Below are positions 11,768 to 24,599 of a DNA stretch of 64,000 nucleotides, piece after piece. The position numbers and the translations under genes were made by a program. A model generated the notes under the pieces. The model did not search any database, had not been told where the DNA came from, and saw nothing but the letters and a program-made list of their open reading frames with translations. Location: assembly GCA_033002965.1 (NCBI GenBank), contig JAURVB010002738.1:1-64000 (forward strand), given 5' to 3'. Within the stretch, counting starts at the first letter, position 1; every line of letters begins with the position of its first letter. The stretch comes from Piper betle. Lineage: Eukaryota; Streptophyta; Magnoliopsida; Piperales; Piperaceae.

Positions 11768-12538
11768 TGGGTGTGTAAACAAGCTGAGCCGAATTGGGTA
11801 CCATTGTATTCATGTTCACCTTGTTCTTAAACTAGCTTACTCAAGTTTAGTTCGTTACTGAGTTATATATTTCAATTAAATCTTGAACTAAACATTTAAT
11901 TGTTTAAACTTGATTTGTATTGAACATTTACTTATTCAAGAGCCGAACAAGATAGTTTGGTTAAATTATATAGATAAGTAGTAATTTCCTAATATTTAGT
12001 GGTAACAAATAAATAGTTCTACATATTTATTAATAAATAGTTTAGAATTGGTATATGTCTCAGTTATTATTAACTAATTAAATAAGTAATTAGTTACTAT
12101 AAATATGACTCACATATATTCATAATTTAGTTTTAATAAATGTAATAATTTATATTTGATAAACTTTATTATGGGAAAATAATAATTTAGGGTAAATAGG
12201 AAAATAATAATTTAGAGTAAGCATTAAGTATTACTACTCCTAAATAAGCTAAATAGTTAATAGTCAAGTAACATATTAATTACTTGTAATATTTTGTGTA
12301 TGTAATTGATGAGGTATAAGAGTTATTTACTCATATTAAAAACTTGATATAAAACATATTATACGAGCCAAATATTATATCGAGTTCAAACATTTCTGAG
12401 TTCGAGTTTCGAGCCAAACTGAACTAAACACCGCATGGTTCAAGCTTCTATTTATAATTCAATGAACCACCGATTTCAAATTGAATCGAGTCTGAACATA
12501 AAACACTCACACGCCGAGTTAGTTTGTTTACATCCTTA
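11768..12538. mobile_element. hAT-like non-autonomous element, degraded
   Basis: The ends form imperfect inverted repeats: left TGGGTGTGTAAACAAGCTGA, right AGTTTGTTTACATCCTTA (reverse complement TAAGGATGTAAACAAACT). The interior is AT-rich with GAGCCGA, CGAGTTC and GAGTTTCGAGCC words near both ends, as in many plant hAT-type MITEs. The flanking 8-mers match only partly, so the target duplication is not secure. Confidence 0.5.
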
Positions 12539-12539
12539 A

Positions 12540-13652
12540 AGAATATCGTTGATTGATGATACTAGAATATTTCTTAATTTTCTAAGGATTGGCTTGAGGG
12601 CAACAATAAACTCTTATAAATTAAAAAATAAAAAATTGCAACCTTAGAAAAAGGAGATGATTCAACTAATTAAAATATAATAAAAATTAAAAATTAATCA
12701 AATTAGTATAATTATATTTTATATAATCTTTAAAGTTAAAATCTATTTCTTTCCCTTTTTTTGCCATCCACTCCCTCCTTAAAAAATTAAAATCGTGGTT
12801 ACGAATAATTTTGTCCACTTAATCCCGTCGTAAGTCACACCAATACTTAAATTTAATTTTTCCATGACCTTTTTTATGTCCCCATCTATATTTTCTTGGG
12901 CCAACTTCACCTTTTCACGTTACAATAAAGATTACATCGTGAATCTCCTTATAACAGACATTTGAGAAACGTCTTTACACTGGCCAAACTAACACGACTT
13001 GTATTCTCGTATTTTCTTTATAGTTGGCATGATCTTTAATTATGTCCGCACGGGATTCGATCTTTAACGACTTCAACTGAATATATAATGTTCACATATG
13101 TATTTAGGCCACTTTCATTTTATTAGCATGGCTGTTTAGTAGCCCACTCTTCTCTCCCATGTAGCGGCCCCCAAAAGGCAGCATTCCCATAAAATTTACT
13201 CTTTAAATTAAGAGGTATTTATTTATCACAAAGTACCCTAGATGTGACCCCTATTTTAACTATCCAACTGCGACGCTACAAGTGACATCCGTGTCTTGAC
13301 ATGTATCATAAGTTAAAATATAAAATTATTATAATTTATTTTATTATTTAATAAAATTATTTTTTAATTAAAATATATCTTTAATTTTGGTTGCACATGG
13401 CATGGCATCCTACGCAGCTACCCTAACTTCTAAGGTATTAATATAGGATTAAGGTGTACTCGACACTTGCATTGCAAAAAAGAAAAAGAAAAACATTTTT
13501 TATAAAAGATTTACTAATAATAAATTTATATCAAATAACATCCTTTAAGGACATTAACGAAGAGAAAAGTGTCATGAATACTAATGAAAATGCCCTTTAT
13601 ATCAGTTGGAATTAAGTATTTTATTTTCGTGCAAAAGGTGATTCAAAGTATA
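12540..13652. other. AT-rich spacer
   Basis: I find no gene, RNA or clear element. Open frames are short and lack similarity to anything I recognise. Confidence 0.5.
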
Positions 13653-13655
13653 TAA

Positions 13656-14047
13656 GGGTCGTTTGGTTGTCTAAAAATTACACGAAAAAATGTAAAATTT
13701 TGAAGTTACAATTTTTTTTATTTGGGTATATTGAAATTGAATAGTTTTTTTATTTCGGTCAAAGTAAGTTTATATAAAAATTTTATAAAATAATATTTTT
13801 TAATGAAAAATAAAATAAATCAAGAGAAATTTTAGGAGACATACACGTACACATCAGAAGGAATATTTTATTTTTATCTTATTTTCTTACTATTTAAATA
13901 TATAAAAGAAAATTTTAAAATTTTCATGTTAGTTTGTCTCATTACATTTCCATTTTATATAATTTTTTTACACTATTTTCACATCGATCAAACATTTCCA
14001 TTTTATATAATTTTTTTACACTATTTTCACATCGATCAAACATACCC
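13656..14047. mobile_element. Tourist-like MITE
   Basis: A 392-bp element with terminal inverted repeats (left GGGTCGTTTGGTTGTC, right GATCAAACATACCC) is flanked by the 3-bp duplication TAA on both sides (13653-13655, 14048-14050), as expected for PIF/Harbinger-derived MITEs. It has no coding capacity. Its right half carries a perfect or near-perfect 48-bp tandem duplication (13945-13992 and 13993-14040). Confidence 0.65.
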
Positions 14048-14190
14048 TAAATTTAAACTAAAAAGGCAGATAAATAAATAATACTAAAATTTTCATTTCA
14101 TATAAAATTTTTATTTACAAATAAATAAATAAATAATACTAAAGATGCGGGAAAATTATTCCGACGATTTCTTGCAACCAAATCTGCCAC

Positions 14191-14700
14191 TAGGGCTGCT
14201 AATTGAGCGAGTTAGCTCGTGAATATTTGGCGTTCGGCTCGGTTCAACTTGACTCGAAACTCGACATTTAAATACTCAAACTCGAACTCGAATCCTTTGA
14301 GCCGAGTTTGAGCAAGGCAGTGTTCGACTCGACTCGACTCGGTTATAACTCGAACTCGATTTAAAATCGACTTGTAGCTCGACTCAATAAAATAATATAA
14401 TAATATAGTCTTATATATATATAAACTAATAAATTTAGTTGTTACTAGTTATCTTTATTTATATATAATATAATAAGAAATTAGTGAGGTAGCTTAGATG
14501 GTAGGTATTCAACCGAGCCGGTTTCGAGCTCACGAACGAGCTGAGTTTGAACTTGTCAAAATTAAATAGTTTAAGTGTATTTGAACACGAATTGAGCTCG
14601 AACAACATAAAAATATTCAAGTCGCTCTCGGGCACGCATGTTTAAAACCCGTTCGATCTCGAATCGAGTTCGAACTCGGCTCGCCTCTCATTGTGTCGAA
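14191..14700. mobile_element. hAT-like MITE, truncated copy
   Basis: It starts TAGGGCTGCTAATTGAGCGA and continues with CTCGAAACTCGACATTTAAATA. This matches the reverse complement of the right end of the element inside COG6 exon 5 (29681-30367), so the two are copies of one family. The far end lacks the expected inverted repeat and no 8-bp duplication could be found, so this copy is truncated. Confidence 0.65.
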
Positions 14701-15005
14701 CAACATTCATGAAATATGCTCGGTTTTATTAATTTAGCTTAGGAGCCCACCATAGCTCATAATTTAGGATGTAAATGTTTGAGAGGTCAATCAAACACAT
14801 GATATAAACCTATTCTTCTAATTTAGGGTTATGATTTTAGACCCTAACCCTAAACCCTAATATTTGTTGATCTAGTCCTAGTTCAAGGCTTTGTACACCT
14901 GAAGTCAACTTAGATGTAGATATAAACCCCTTGTAATAGGGATATTAATTTGTAAAAATTCAAAATATACTTTAAACAATAGGCATGAAATTGTAGTCAT
15001 AATCC

Positions 15006-15749
15006 ATGATGCACGAATCGGCCGATTTCCGGCCCCGAATCGGCCTCGGAATCGGAATCGGTTTTTTATGAAATTACTAAAATACCCTAGGTATGATTTT
15101 TATTAAATTATTTAAGCATGGGTAAAATGGTCATTTGGATTTTAAAAACCTAAAATTAAACCCGCTCCCCCACGCCGCCGTCGCTCGTCCGCCTGCCGCT
15201 GCCCCATTTCCGCCCTCCGCAGTGCTCCCCGACTCCGGGCTCGCCGCCAACCGGGCTACCGACCTCGCCGCCGACCTCGCAACGTCGCCGCCGACATGTG
15301 GCCGAACCGAATCGGGCTGTGACGCACGAATCGCCGCCGGCTGCGGGCTGCCTCGCCGCCATCTGCGGGCCGCCGACTGTTCGTCCGACCGGGCTGCCGA
15401 CATCCTCCGACATCGCCGCCGCAAGACTCGCCGCCGACTGGGCTGGTGGCAGCAGTGGCGGCGGGGGTAAAGAGTGGCATTCTCGTAATTAAAAATTGAC
15501 TCGAGTCTAACTCGAGTCAAAAATAATAATTAATTCTAAATAATTTTAAAAAAATCTTAAAAAATATTTAAAAATATCAGAAACTATAATACACAGAATA
15601 ATATCAAAATAACATCAATACCCAATTTTAATATATTTATATTATAAATTGTCAAATTATTATATATGACCGATTAAATTAATTTGGACCGATTCAACTG
15701 AACCGATTCTTGGCCGATTCAGACCAATTCCGATTCATGCAACCGTGAT
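15006..15749. mobile_element. hAT-like element with a GC-rich internal segment
   Basis: A 744-bp insertion is flanked by a perfect 8-bp duplication, CATAATCC (14998-15005 and 15750-15757). The subterminal inverted repeats are TGCACGAATCGG (15010-15021) and CCGATTCATGCA (15730-15741). The outer ends are AT-rich, but 15165-15475 is strikingly GC-rich with CGCCGCC and GACCTCGCC words. The open frames in that segment, on both strands, have Ala/Arg/Pro-biased translations, no domain and no matching splice signals, so I do not call a gene. The GC segment may be captured host DNA. Confidence 0.75.
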
Positions 15750-15757
15750 CATAATCC

Positions 15758-16285
15758 CTCAAAGAAAACATGGTATGGTTGTGATGACAGCTCATACAAG
15801 TTAAAATTGTCGTACACAATATGCTAGTGATAAAGTTGATAATTTTAATAATTTTAGTGATTTTCTTAATAATAGAAAGTTGAAATAGTTTTCTCTTACA
15901 TGCAGTAAAAATAACTAACCTAACTCCTTCCCTTAAACCATTCAGATAATACATTCTAAACGCGCACTAGTGGAGGGAAAGAAAAAAAAATTAGTTGGAT
16001 TATGTGAGCGTATCTGCAGGCAATGCTCGAAAAACATAGTGGATAAAGATGAAAGACTAACAGTATAAATCTAGGTGTCTGAACAGTAAAAATCAACAAC
16101 AGATGAAAAAATGGTCAATCACCACATTACCAATGAAGATCTAAAGAAAAAGGAGAAAGAAATCCCAAAACCCAAAGTAAAAACAAATTGGATTTCCTCC
16201 CAACAACAGAATACAATCTCAGCAACATAGTTTTGAACTAAAAGGACTCCCATTTTGCACATCTAATCCACACAATGCAAGTTCA
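15758..16285. other. 3' flank of the SKU5-like gene
   Basis: This is the downstream flank of a minus-strand gene: AT-rich, no open frame worth calling. It probably contains that gene's 3' UTR and polyadenylation signals. Confidence 0.4.
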
Positions 16286-19200
16286 TCAGCGGAAAATGGA
16301 AACAATGATCAACAGGAATGAGAGCGCTAAAGATGTTCTCCCGGCTATAGCTGTAGAAGCTGCAGATTTCCTATGCCCATGAGGTGTCTGCTGCCTGAAA
16401 ACGAAATGTGTAAGCATTATTTACTATTCAATTGACAACATTAAGGGGCATGAACAAGGGGCTATTTAGGAGACTAAACACTTGCCTCTGCAACCTACTG
16501 AGGGCACCACAATAAAGGGCATTGTCTGGTTCAGGCATTTCAGTTTTGTTAGTAGCTTCTGGGTTTACCACTCTAATATAAGTTTCTTGTCCAAGGTACC
16601 AAGAATCGAGATTTTCTGCACGAAGATTCCACACACCCACATTATCAAGTGAGATCATAACGGCTGTCCATGCACCAGGGAAAACCTGATTATAAACAAG
16701 TGAAAAAAATTAGTTTTAGTAGAAACTGAATTCTAAACACCCAAATAAAATTCCTATGACTATTACAACGGATTGTATTCCACAATAGACGAGTAAGATA
16801 TGAAAAAGAAACAAGAGAGAGATAAAATAAAATTACAAATAAAAATTAGTTTGATATTCTTTTTCAGGTATTATAATGCATAAAATTATACTACTGTCTT
16901 TTCTCACACCTAACCTACGGAATACTAACTCCCATTTGCCTGGGAAAAATTCCATTTGCATGCAACAACGTTAGACAAGGAACAGTGTTTAAAAAGTTGA
17001 ATATGTAGATGGTCAAGAGATGAAAACAGGATGAATAAGTGATTCAATTTGCACAAGGAAAAATAGGATGTAACAGGAGTCAAAATATTTATTTAAGCTG
17101 GTCCACCATCAGTCAAGGTTATGTACCTGTACAGTGCAACGAGCTACTCCATCCCATTTGTTATAGGTTCCCCTGCTATTCTCAGTCCACTCACCGTAAT
17201 CCATGCTGCATAAATGTTTATTTTTAAATCAGTAGCAACAGAGCAGCACCTGAACACTTAACTAATAATAGAAACAAAATTTCTCACCCAACTACGAAAA
17301 AAGCATATCCATCCAGATGATAGCTCTGAACTTTTGTGTCATTGTTTTGAAATATAATTTCCATAAACCCTCTGTATGTAGCATTGATAACTGACGTCTC
17401 CATTCGAGGTGGCCCTGTAATTGGTCTCTCTGGAAAGTCAAGTTTGTAAACACCCTTCACTTTGTGAGAATCAGCAAGTCTTATAGGAGTTTCCGGGTTG
17501 ACAAACGAAAGACCATTAAGTGTAGTTCGGTGCTTTCCACTTATTTCAACAGGCGGTGTATTTTTTAACACATACAATTGAGTCACGTTGATGGAACCAT
17601 ATCTAAAAGAACCCTGGGGATTAGGGCGAGCACCACTAGCAGTGACATTCCATCTGCCAAAGAAACAAGGAATTAAAAATAAATTAGGTCTTTGCTATAA
17701 AATATAAAAGCTTAAGAAAATAACACATTAGATGTAAAAACACATTCTAAACTATACCATTTTAGCAATAGAAATAAAAGAAGCACAAAGTAAAACATAT
17801 GTTCACCGACCTTACCGAGCGTGCCTGGTTCATAGAAAATGTTTTGTCAAATTCATCATTCGGTCCATCAGGTAGAGGACCATGTGCTGTACCCTTAGAG
17901 TTGGAATAACGCAAAATGGCAACACCTGTAACTCTCTTCCAAAGAGATTCATTTACCATTCTTGCACTTGCGACTATGTAGTAGTCACTACTTGCATTCT
18001 GATCAGTGGTCACCAAAAATGAATAAGACTGTCCACAATGAATATCCAGGTTAGTGTAGTTCTGTTGTACAGTGTATGATCCTTCGGTCTCCACCAGTAG
18101 CATGTTATGGTTCTGGATTCTGAAGTTCAAGCTAGTAGAAATGCCAACATTGTGAACACGGATCCTGTAGGTTTTTCCTATTCAAAGAGAAATAAATACA
18201 CTAAGCATTGGTATAATCATATAGTTTAAGTGATTGAAGTCATTATGGTTATCATAATCAAGCAAATGTATCTAAATCTAATGTTACATTCAAGCTAGTC
18301 TAAAATGTAACAAAAGCACTTTTGCCACTTCCTATCAGGAAAATAAGAACAATGAAAACAAAAGGCTAATTTCAATTAGAAATTGCTTGAAGGAACAACA
18401 ATAAAAAATAATAATAAACTAATATAATTAAGTTTCTTATAGCACATTGAAGCAAGCAAGTCGTATAATAATTTGACAAGCAAATGTCCTATCATAATTT
18501 GGAATTCATTTATCAATGCTGAATACTTAAAACTTAAAAAAAGAGTATAAAATTGTTATAGAAAATTATAAAGAAAATATACAATATGTAGTTTCAAGTA
18601 AAACATCATGGAAGTAAACTAAATCAGTAGGCACAAAGGTAATATCAAAAATAAAATCCATTTATCTATGTGTCTATATAATAAAGCAATTACAACGAAA
18701 GAAAACAGTAGTTTTATATTCTGAATTGAAATAAAAGTCGTCCATGGGCATTACCTGGGTGAACATTAATTGTTTCATACTCTATACCGTCTGGAACAAG
18801 AGTGTCATTGTACCGATAGGGGCCTTTCCCATTTATAAGAACTCCATCTGGCCTTCCAAGGTCTTTTCCATCGCTTAGTGCCTTTCTTAGATCCTACATA
18901 TACAACGGGAATATCATTAGATACAAGCAAAAAGGTCAGAATTGTAAGAAGTGTTAGATTAGTGATTTACCTTTCCAAGAATAGTTCAGTTTCCACAGTA
19001 TCACTAAGTATCCTCATTAATTTAGGGTTTAGTTTTGGTGAATACTATACCTAACACGTCTAACAACAACACCAGAAACATCTACAAAACTCATTTAAAC
19101 GCTAGTAATATTCTACTATTTTACCAGACATAAAAAGATCGCATAATTTTTCTCACCGTATGGTTCTTATTGTACCAATCGCCAATGAATATGTGATAAT

Positions 19201-20279
19201 CACCGTCCGGTTGACCAAAAGGAACAGAAATGACAGCACGATTATTTATCGTTATGCCGCCATATCCTCCAACTGCTCTCTGGAATCCAAGGGAAGGAAA
19301 ATATATAAAGCTGCCGATCTGATCCTTCACTTGAAACTGGTATGTCCAATTCCAGCCAGAAGGAATGGGGCAGTTTGTGCCTAAAACCCCATCCTGCCAT
19401 GAATTTTTCCTCTGTTGTATTCCAGCCCTTCATAAACAACAACCTTAAAAGTTAAAACACTTAACAGATTCTTCCTTGAGTCCGAAGAGCAAAGAGACAA
19501 TTAATCAAACAATTACCAGGTAATCAACAAATCCTCGTCTAGGCTGTTGAGGACGTTGACAACCACATTGTAGTTAGTTGTCACATTAAGAACAGGGCCA
19601 GGAAATTTGCCATCAACCGCAATCACCTAGACAACAAAAGGCAAAAATGATTTTTTGTTTACAGCTCAACCACATAAAATCTTTCTCATGCTAAGCTTTT
19701 AGAAAATCACAATAAATGTCGGCTGAAGCCAATGAGAGATCCTTCCATATCCTAACCCACCGAGAACCCAGTAGCAGAAACAGCTATTTCTAAGACAACA
19801 ACAGAAATACTCATTTCTCTCCAACCAGTTCTTGGCCAAATGAAGATACCCTTTAGCATAAAGGAGAAGCAGGACGATGATAAATCCAAGGAGCTAGGAA
19901 CCAGCAAGCATAATGAGCACAATACAATCAGATAATACCAGCATTCAGATCCAGCAGAAAATACAAACAAAGACAACCCACATTCCCTAATAACAAACAA
20001 GACAAGCCATAGGCGCAACCTATCTCAAAAATGCAGCGCAACACAGATCCACATTCCAAGACCCAAGAGAGCAGAGAGAGATCTAAGAAACAAAAGAAGT
20101 GGAGAAACAAAGGAAGAGGCAAAGACCTGCTGCTTGACACCGAGTGGCGCAGCAGTGATGTAGGACACCTCCCAGTCAAAGTAGGCAAATGGATCGGCGG
20201 GGGTGGCAGGGGTGAGCAGCAGGGCCAAGCCCAGCAGGAGTAGCCATGCCTGCAGCAAGGACAGTCTAGCTGCCGACAT
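16286..20279 (-). CDS. SKS: SKU5-like (SKS) glycoprotein with multicopper-oxidase fold, probably GPI-anchored
   Basis: There are nine exons on the minus strand: 20127-20279, 19517-19626, 19157-19427, 18755-18893, 17811-18177, 17288-17653, 17127-17205, 16486-16685 and 16286-16394. They join in frame into 1794 nt (597 aa). A signal peptide covers about residues 1-28 (LLLLGLALLLTPATPA), followed by DPFAYFDWEVSYI. Family blocks follow in order: NSWQDGVLGTNCPIPSGWNW, GSFIYFPS, GGYGGITINNRA, RPDGVLINGKGP, NFRIQNHNMLLVETEGSYT, TLNGLSFV, SYHLDGYAFFVVG and WNLRAENLDSWYLGQE. The copper-binding HxH sites of true oxidases are absent (YHLDGYAF stands there), as is usual for this group. The tail, SAASTAIAGR followed by a hydrophobic SLALSFLLII stretch, suggests a GPI anchor as in SKU5/SKS1. 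Such proteins act at the plasma membrane and wall in directional cell expansion. Intron 8 uses a GC donor (AG|GCAAGT); the nearby GT gives a stop. Confidence 0.93.
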
Positions 20280-20456
20280 TGCCAGCTGCAGTAGCTCAAT
20301 TGAGCAAAGAGATGAACAGATTCCGGTCGGATTTCTCCGGCGCTGGAAACAGGTTTACATCAAACCAAGAAGAAGAAGAAGCAGAAGAAGAAGATGTGGA
20401 AGAGTGTGTACAGAAGAGACGAACAGTAAGGTGAGATTGAGGGAGATGTGCAGCTT

Positions 20457-20470
20457 ATTCTTATATCTAA
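20457..20470 (-). promoter_or_regulatory. Candidate TATA box of the SKU5-like gene
   Basis: On the minus strand the sequence reads GATATAAGAATAAG about 180 bases upstream of the start codon. The interval between them is purine-rich on the plus strand (CT-rich on the sense strand), as in many plant leaders. Confidence 0.4.
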
Positions 20471-20479
20471 CAACTCCTC

Positions 20480-22836
20480 TCTCACCTCAGTAGTCGTAGA
20501 TACAGCTATGTTTTGTGAAGGAGGGTTAGTGGGACCCTCTCTGGTTTTTTGTTATTTGGCTGTGATGGTCCTTGTGCTCCAAATGCCTTCTTACTCCCTA
20601 CTCTTCTTACCAGAGCCGCTGCAGCTCATTAACTGTTTTGTGAGTTTCCTCCCGACACCTGAGACGGCATGAGCAATCACTTGCCATTAACAGCTTTAAA
20701 CTTATTTTCGTACCTTTACATCTATCTTTAGCCTGCTTACTATGTTTTTTTCTTTTTTAATAAAAAGTTGCCTGCTTATTAATCTGTATGCTTCGCTTAT
20801 TTGACAAAAAAACATAAAATGTATAAAATTTTCTTAGTTATAATTTATAAATAACTAATTATGATATAAGTATAAGATGTGAATTTTTTTAAAAAATTCG
20901 TCCTTCTATTTGTATTTTTTATAAAAATCCGTTGGAGATATAACTTCAAGGGGGACCACTTAGTGCAAAATTTTATTTATATCTTACTATAAATATTCTA
21001 AAAATGAATACTTGGGCTCGACCTTTTATTCGCGGAAAAAAAATTACACGCGCTGAAGCACTCTTTTTGGCTCTACTAGTTGTTGGTGCATTAAGAAGTC
21101 CAACAAGAAATTTGCCATATTGGTTCTAATTTATAGCACATTAATCAGTGCCGCAAATGGCTGCCAAATAAAATGTTTATTTTGCAAAAAAAAAAGTTGC
21201 TCATCGATGCTTTTAGGATGATGTTTGCCATTATAGAACGGTGAAGATACACGATGGCGTCGCTCTGGGGGAGGAGGTAAAATTTTTGCCCTTTTTTTCT
21301 CGCCTGTGATGGCGTGCTGGGAGGTTGATTTGGTCTTATAAAAACAAGGTCGGCATGCTTAACTTCTACGCTTTGTTCCCCCAAGTTGACCGTTCGACAG
21401 GGGCTTTGTTACAATAGAGAAAAATGAGGGTGTCAAGTAGAAAAATGGTTGAAGAGAAGGGGTGGGGGACAAGGGGGCTGTGGTGTGGGCGTTGGACTTG
21501 GGAGAGGAGCAAAACCAAAGTTGGTGCATGCGGTCGTGAGCTGTCGCTGACATTCACATAATCAGATCCACTCCCACCGGGCCACCACAACAGTTATCCG
21601 ATTCCACTTCCTTGCCCCCACACGCCTAGCTGTTCTTTACATTATTACATGAAAAAAATTAATAAAAACGAGTAAGTCTCGTAGTCTCATGATATTGAAC
21701 CTTAGCGTCATTTTAGCCAGTCTTCTATGATTTTTCATATACTCAATGGCCATCATGTTTTTTTCTTCTTTTTTTAAAAAAAATCATCATTTTTATTCTT
21801 CTTTGATGGGTTTTTTGGCAAGTTTTACCTCAACAAAAGTTTTGTTATACCTATCATTTTAAATATTTAATATATTACCCGGTTGCATTGTATATATCAC
21901 GTACCAAATATTATTTTAATTTGTATTCGATTTTTAATTTGTAATTTTTGTAAAATTAAATATTTTGTTGAAAATATTAATATTTAATAAAATATTGATG
22001 ACAAATATATTTTTAATATTTAATTAATAAAATATTTTATTTATAATTTTAAGGCCAGATTAAATCTAGTTCGATCGGAGGAAACTAAACATATTCGTAT
22101 TAACTATAAATTAAGTACAGTAACTGATATAATATTTGAAAATATGGTTATATCTATATTCATAACGTATCAAATTTATATTTTAAAAAACAAATTCCAT
22201 CATAACGATAAATTTTACTAAAATATAAGAGAGGATCATTTGGTTATTACAACGTAACTATCTATTTAATATATCATTAGTTAATTGAAATCTACTTGTA
22301 TTATTTTTCCAACTATCTGTAAATGGAATGTTGGGGCAAAAAATTTATCTATAAATGGATCATTTTTGTTACAAGTATCCATCCATCAACTTTAGGGAAA
22401 CACCACGACCCAGAGAGCAAAGTCCATTCTGAGCTGGGCACGTGCTTCGATTGGGCCCACGCGCGACGGGGCCTCTTCCACCCATACCTTGCCCTGCTTT
22501 CCTGCATCGGGAAAGTCGACGTGTTCCAATTTAGGCATCCTCGGACTCTAATGGACGAAATGATGGATATTGGATTTAATGCATATACAGATATTGGCAT
22601 AACTAGAATATGCCTTTAAAGTTTATATATTATAGGTGTCCACTTAATAAAATTGTTCCAAGTCATTTATGATCCCTTAGTCAGAACTAAAATTTATATT
22701 GCCTTGTTGGATGTTACCAATTTCAATTTGAGATTTATTTTTTAGTATGAAAATTGGAATATTAATTTGTTGTAAAGTCTTACAACTAAGAACACTGGTA
22801 AACCCAATTTATTAATAGCAAATCACTACCCATTTA
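20480..22836. other. AT-rich spacer with GC-richer patches
   Basis: I find no supported gene. GC-richer patches near 21240-21600 and 22390-22540 contain short open frames on both strands but no domain, splice pattern or start context that I trust. Confidence 0.45.
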
Positions 22837-22962
22837 TTATATCTTTAAAATTTAAAATCTCAATAATTAAGAGCTACTATTACTGTATAACCACGTATAT
22901 TATATCTTTAAAATTTAAAATCTCAATAATTAATAGCTACTATTACTGTATAACCATGTATA
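22837..22962. repeat. 63-bp tandem duplication
   Basis: Two nearly identical 63-bp copies are adjacent, each containing CTTTAAAATTTAAAATCTCA and GCTACTATTACTGTATAACC. Confidence 0.85.
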
Positions 22963-22969
22963 TAGTTTT

Positions 22970-24120
22970 ATACATGCTTATTTGGTCTTACAACTAATCT
23001 TCCAACAGATTATTTTTCTTGAGGTTTGCTTGTAAGGCTAATTATTATTTGTAATAAAATCCAATCATATCAAATCATGATAATTATTGAGAAATATATA
23101 TTTTATAATATAAATAAGTACTTATATATTATCGCTTGCTACCATATAATTACTTGTGTAAACTTTTACAACATATTTACACAACTAGCTCTGTGGAATT
23201 TTAGCTTTTCTGTTAACCTTTGTATGACTTCAATCTATGGGAATAAATTAGAATGGCCCCACTTTCTGCTACGGGTTCCTAATGAAATCGTCAAATGAAG
23301 GCTATATCAGAAAAGTCGTCAAAACATTTGGGCTTTCAGATGCTAATATTTTTCATTATTTGCATTTTATTCATCAGCATGTATTAATGACTATGAACAG
23401 ATCCAACTAATGTTAGAAAACAAACGTCGGCTTCCGAATTAAAAATGGGAGAGTACTCAATCAGCTTATGAGCTGTGCACATGGTGAGAGCGGAGTTGTA
23501 GGAATGGAGAAAGAAGAGAAAACTTTGGTTTGGTAGCTTGCAACTAAAATTTAAACAAGTAGAACTAATGAAGATAAACTATAATTTTATACAAGTGACT
23601 AGGGATCGATCAATGTAGTGGAACGTTACCGTGATGATGAAATCAAGATTTTGATCTGGCGGCCAAACGGATTACAGCTATATGTTAATTATGGACCGAT
23701 CACATATGATAAATCGTCGAAAGCTTCGGGCTTGCTTGCAGAGTGGAGATTCTAAATTTGATGAGATCCTCAGTTAATGTTAGATTATTGCTTGTGTTGT
23801 TAACAAGTGTTAGGGTTGAAATTTGATTGGCACGGATGAACAGAAGTGTGAATAAGAGCAAGCTAGTGTTAGAAAAACAACAATGGGTCAAGTAACCACG
23901 TTTTATTATAAAATTTCCTTTGCAACTTGGTCAAGAAACAACATTGCAAGTATTGAAATATGCAATCAGCATGGATGGCCGAAAGGGATAAACTAATTGC
24001 CAAATTTCAGGTGCACAAATGACGGAGGCGGAATTATAGGAATTTAGAGAGAAGGGAGTATCACGTTCTGGAAGCTATTATTTTATGCAAATTGGATTGA
24101 AGGTAATACAATGATAATGC
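22970..24120. other. AT-rich spacer
   Basis: I see no gene, RNA or element that I can support in this stretch. Confidence 0.45.
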
Positions 24121-24125
24121 AGGGT

Positions 24126-24575
24126 TTTCAAAGCTCGATTTGGCTTGATACTTGACTCAAAAAACTCAACATGAATCTTAACTCAATATTAAATGAATCG
24201 GTCTTGAACTTGTACCTCTGTAATTCAGCTTAATTCGAAACTCAATATTTTATATAATAAATAAGGTTTTTGACATGTTTATCTTAAATTTTTTTATATA
24301 AAAATTATAAAATGTCATTATATGATATCAATTTTAAATAAATTCATGCATGATTAAATTATCTCATATACATAATTATGTCAAGTTAAGATATTTAATA
24401 TTAAATTAAATTTTAATATAAATCATACAAAAACACGACATAAATAAATACGAATCAAACTAATTCAAATCCGACTCAAATACTTTTCAATTAGATTCAA
24501 ATTCGAAATCAAACGAGCAAAATTTCATCTAACGGAGTAAAACTTGACTTGATTTGCTCAAGGAACACCCCTAAT
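24126..24575. repeat. Possible degraded hAT-like MITE
   Basis: A right end reading GCTCAAGGAACACCCCTA and a left end with AAAGCTCGATTTGGCTTGAT bracket AT-rich DNA with repeated ACTCGA/GACTCAAA words. The style is like the other hAT-type MITEs here, but the left inverted repeat is not convincing. Confidence 0.3.
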
Positions 24576-24599
24576 AGTACTGATCTAGTCGGGAAATAA

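Noticed and set aside
15131..15520. Overlapping GC-rich open frames on both strands
   Set aside because: Ala/Arg/Pro-biased translations in several registers come from GC-rich DNA in a hAT-like element; no domain or splice signals.
22323..22619. Open frames on both strands in a GC-richer patch
   Set aside because: No motif, and the two strands are equally open. Probably a chance patch or an old remnant.
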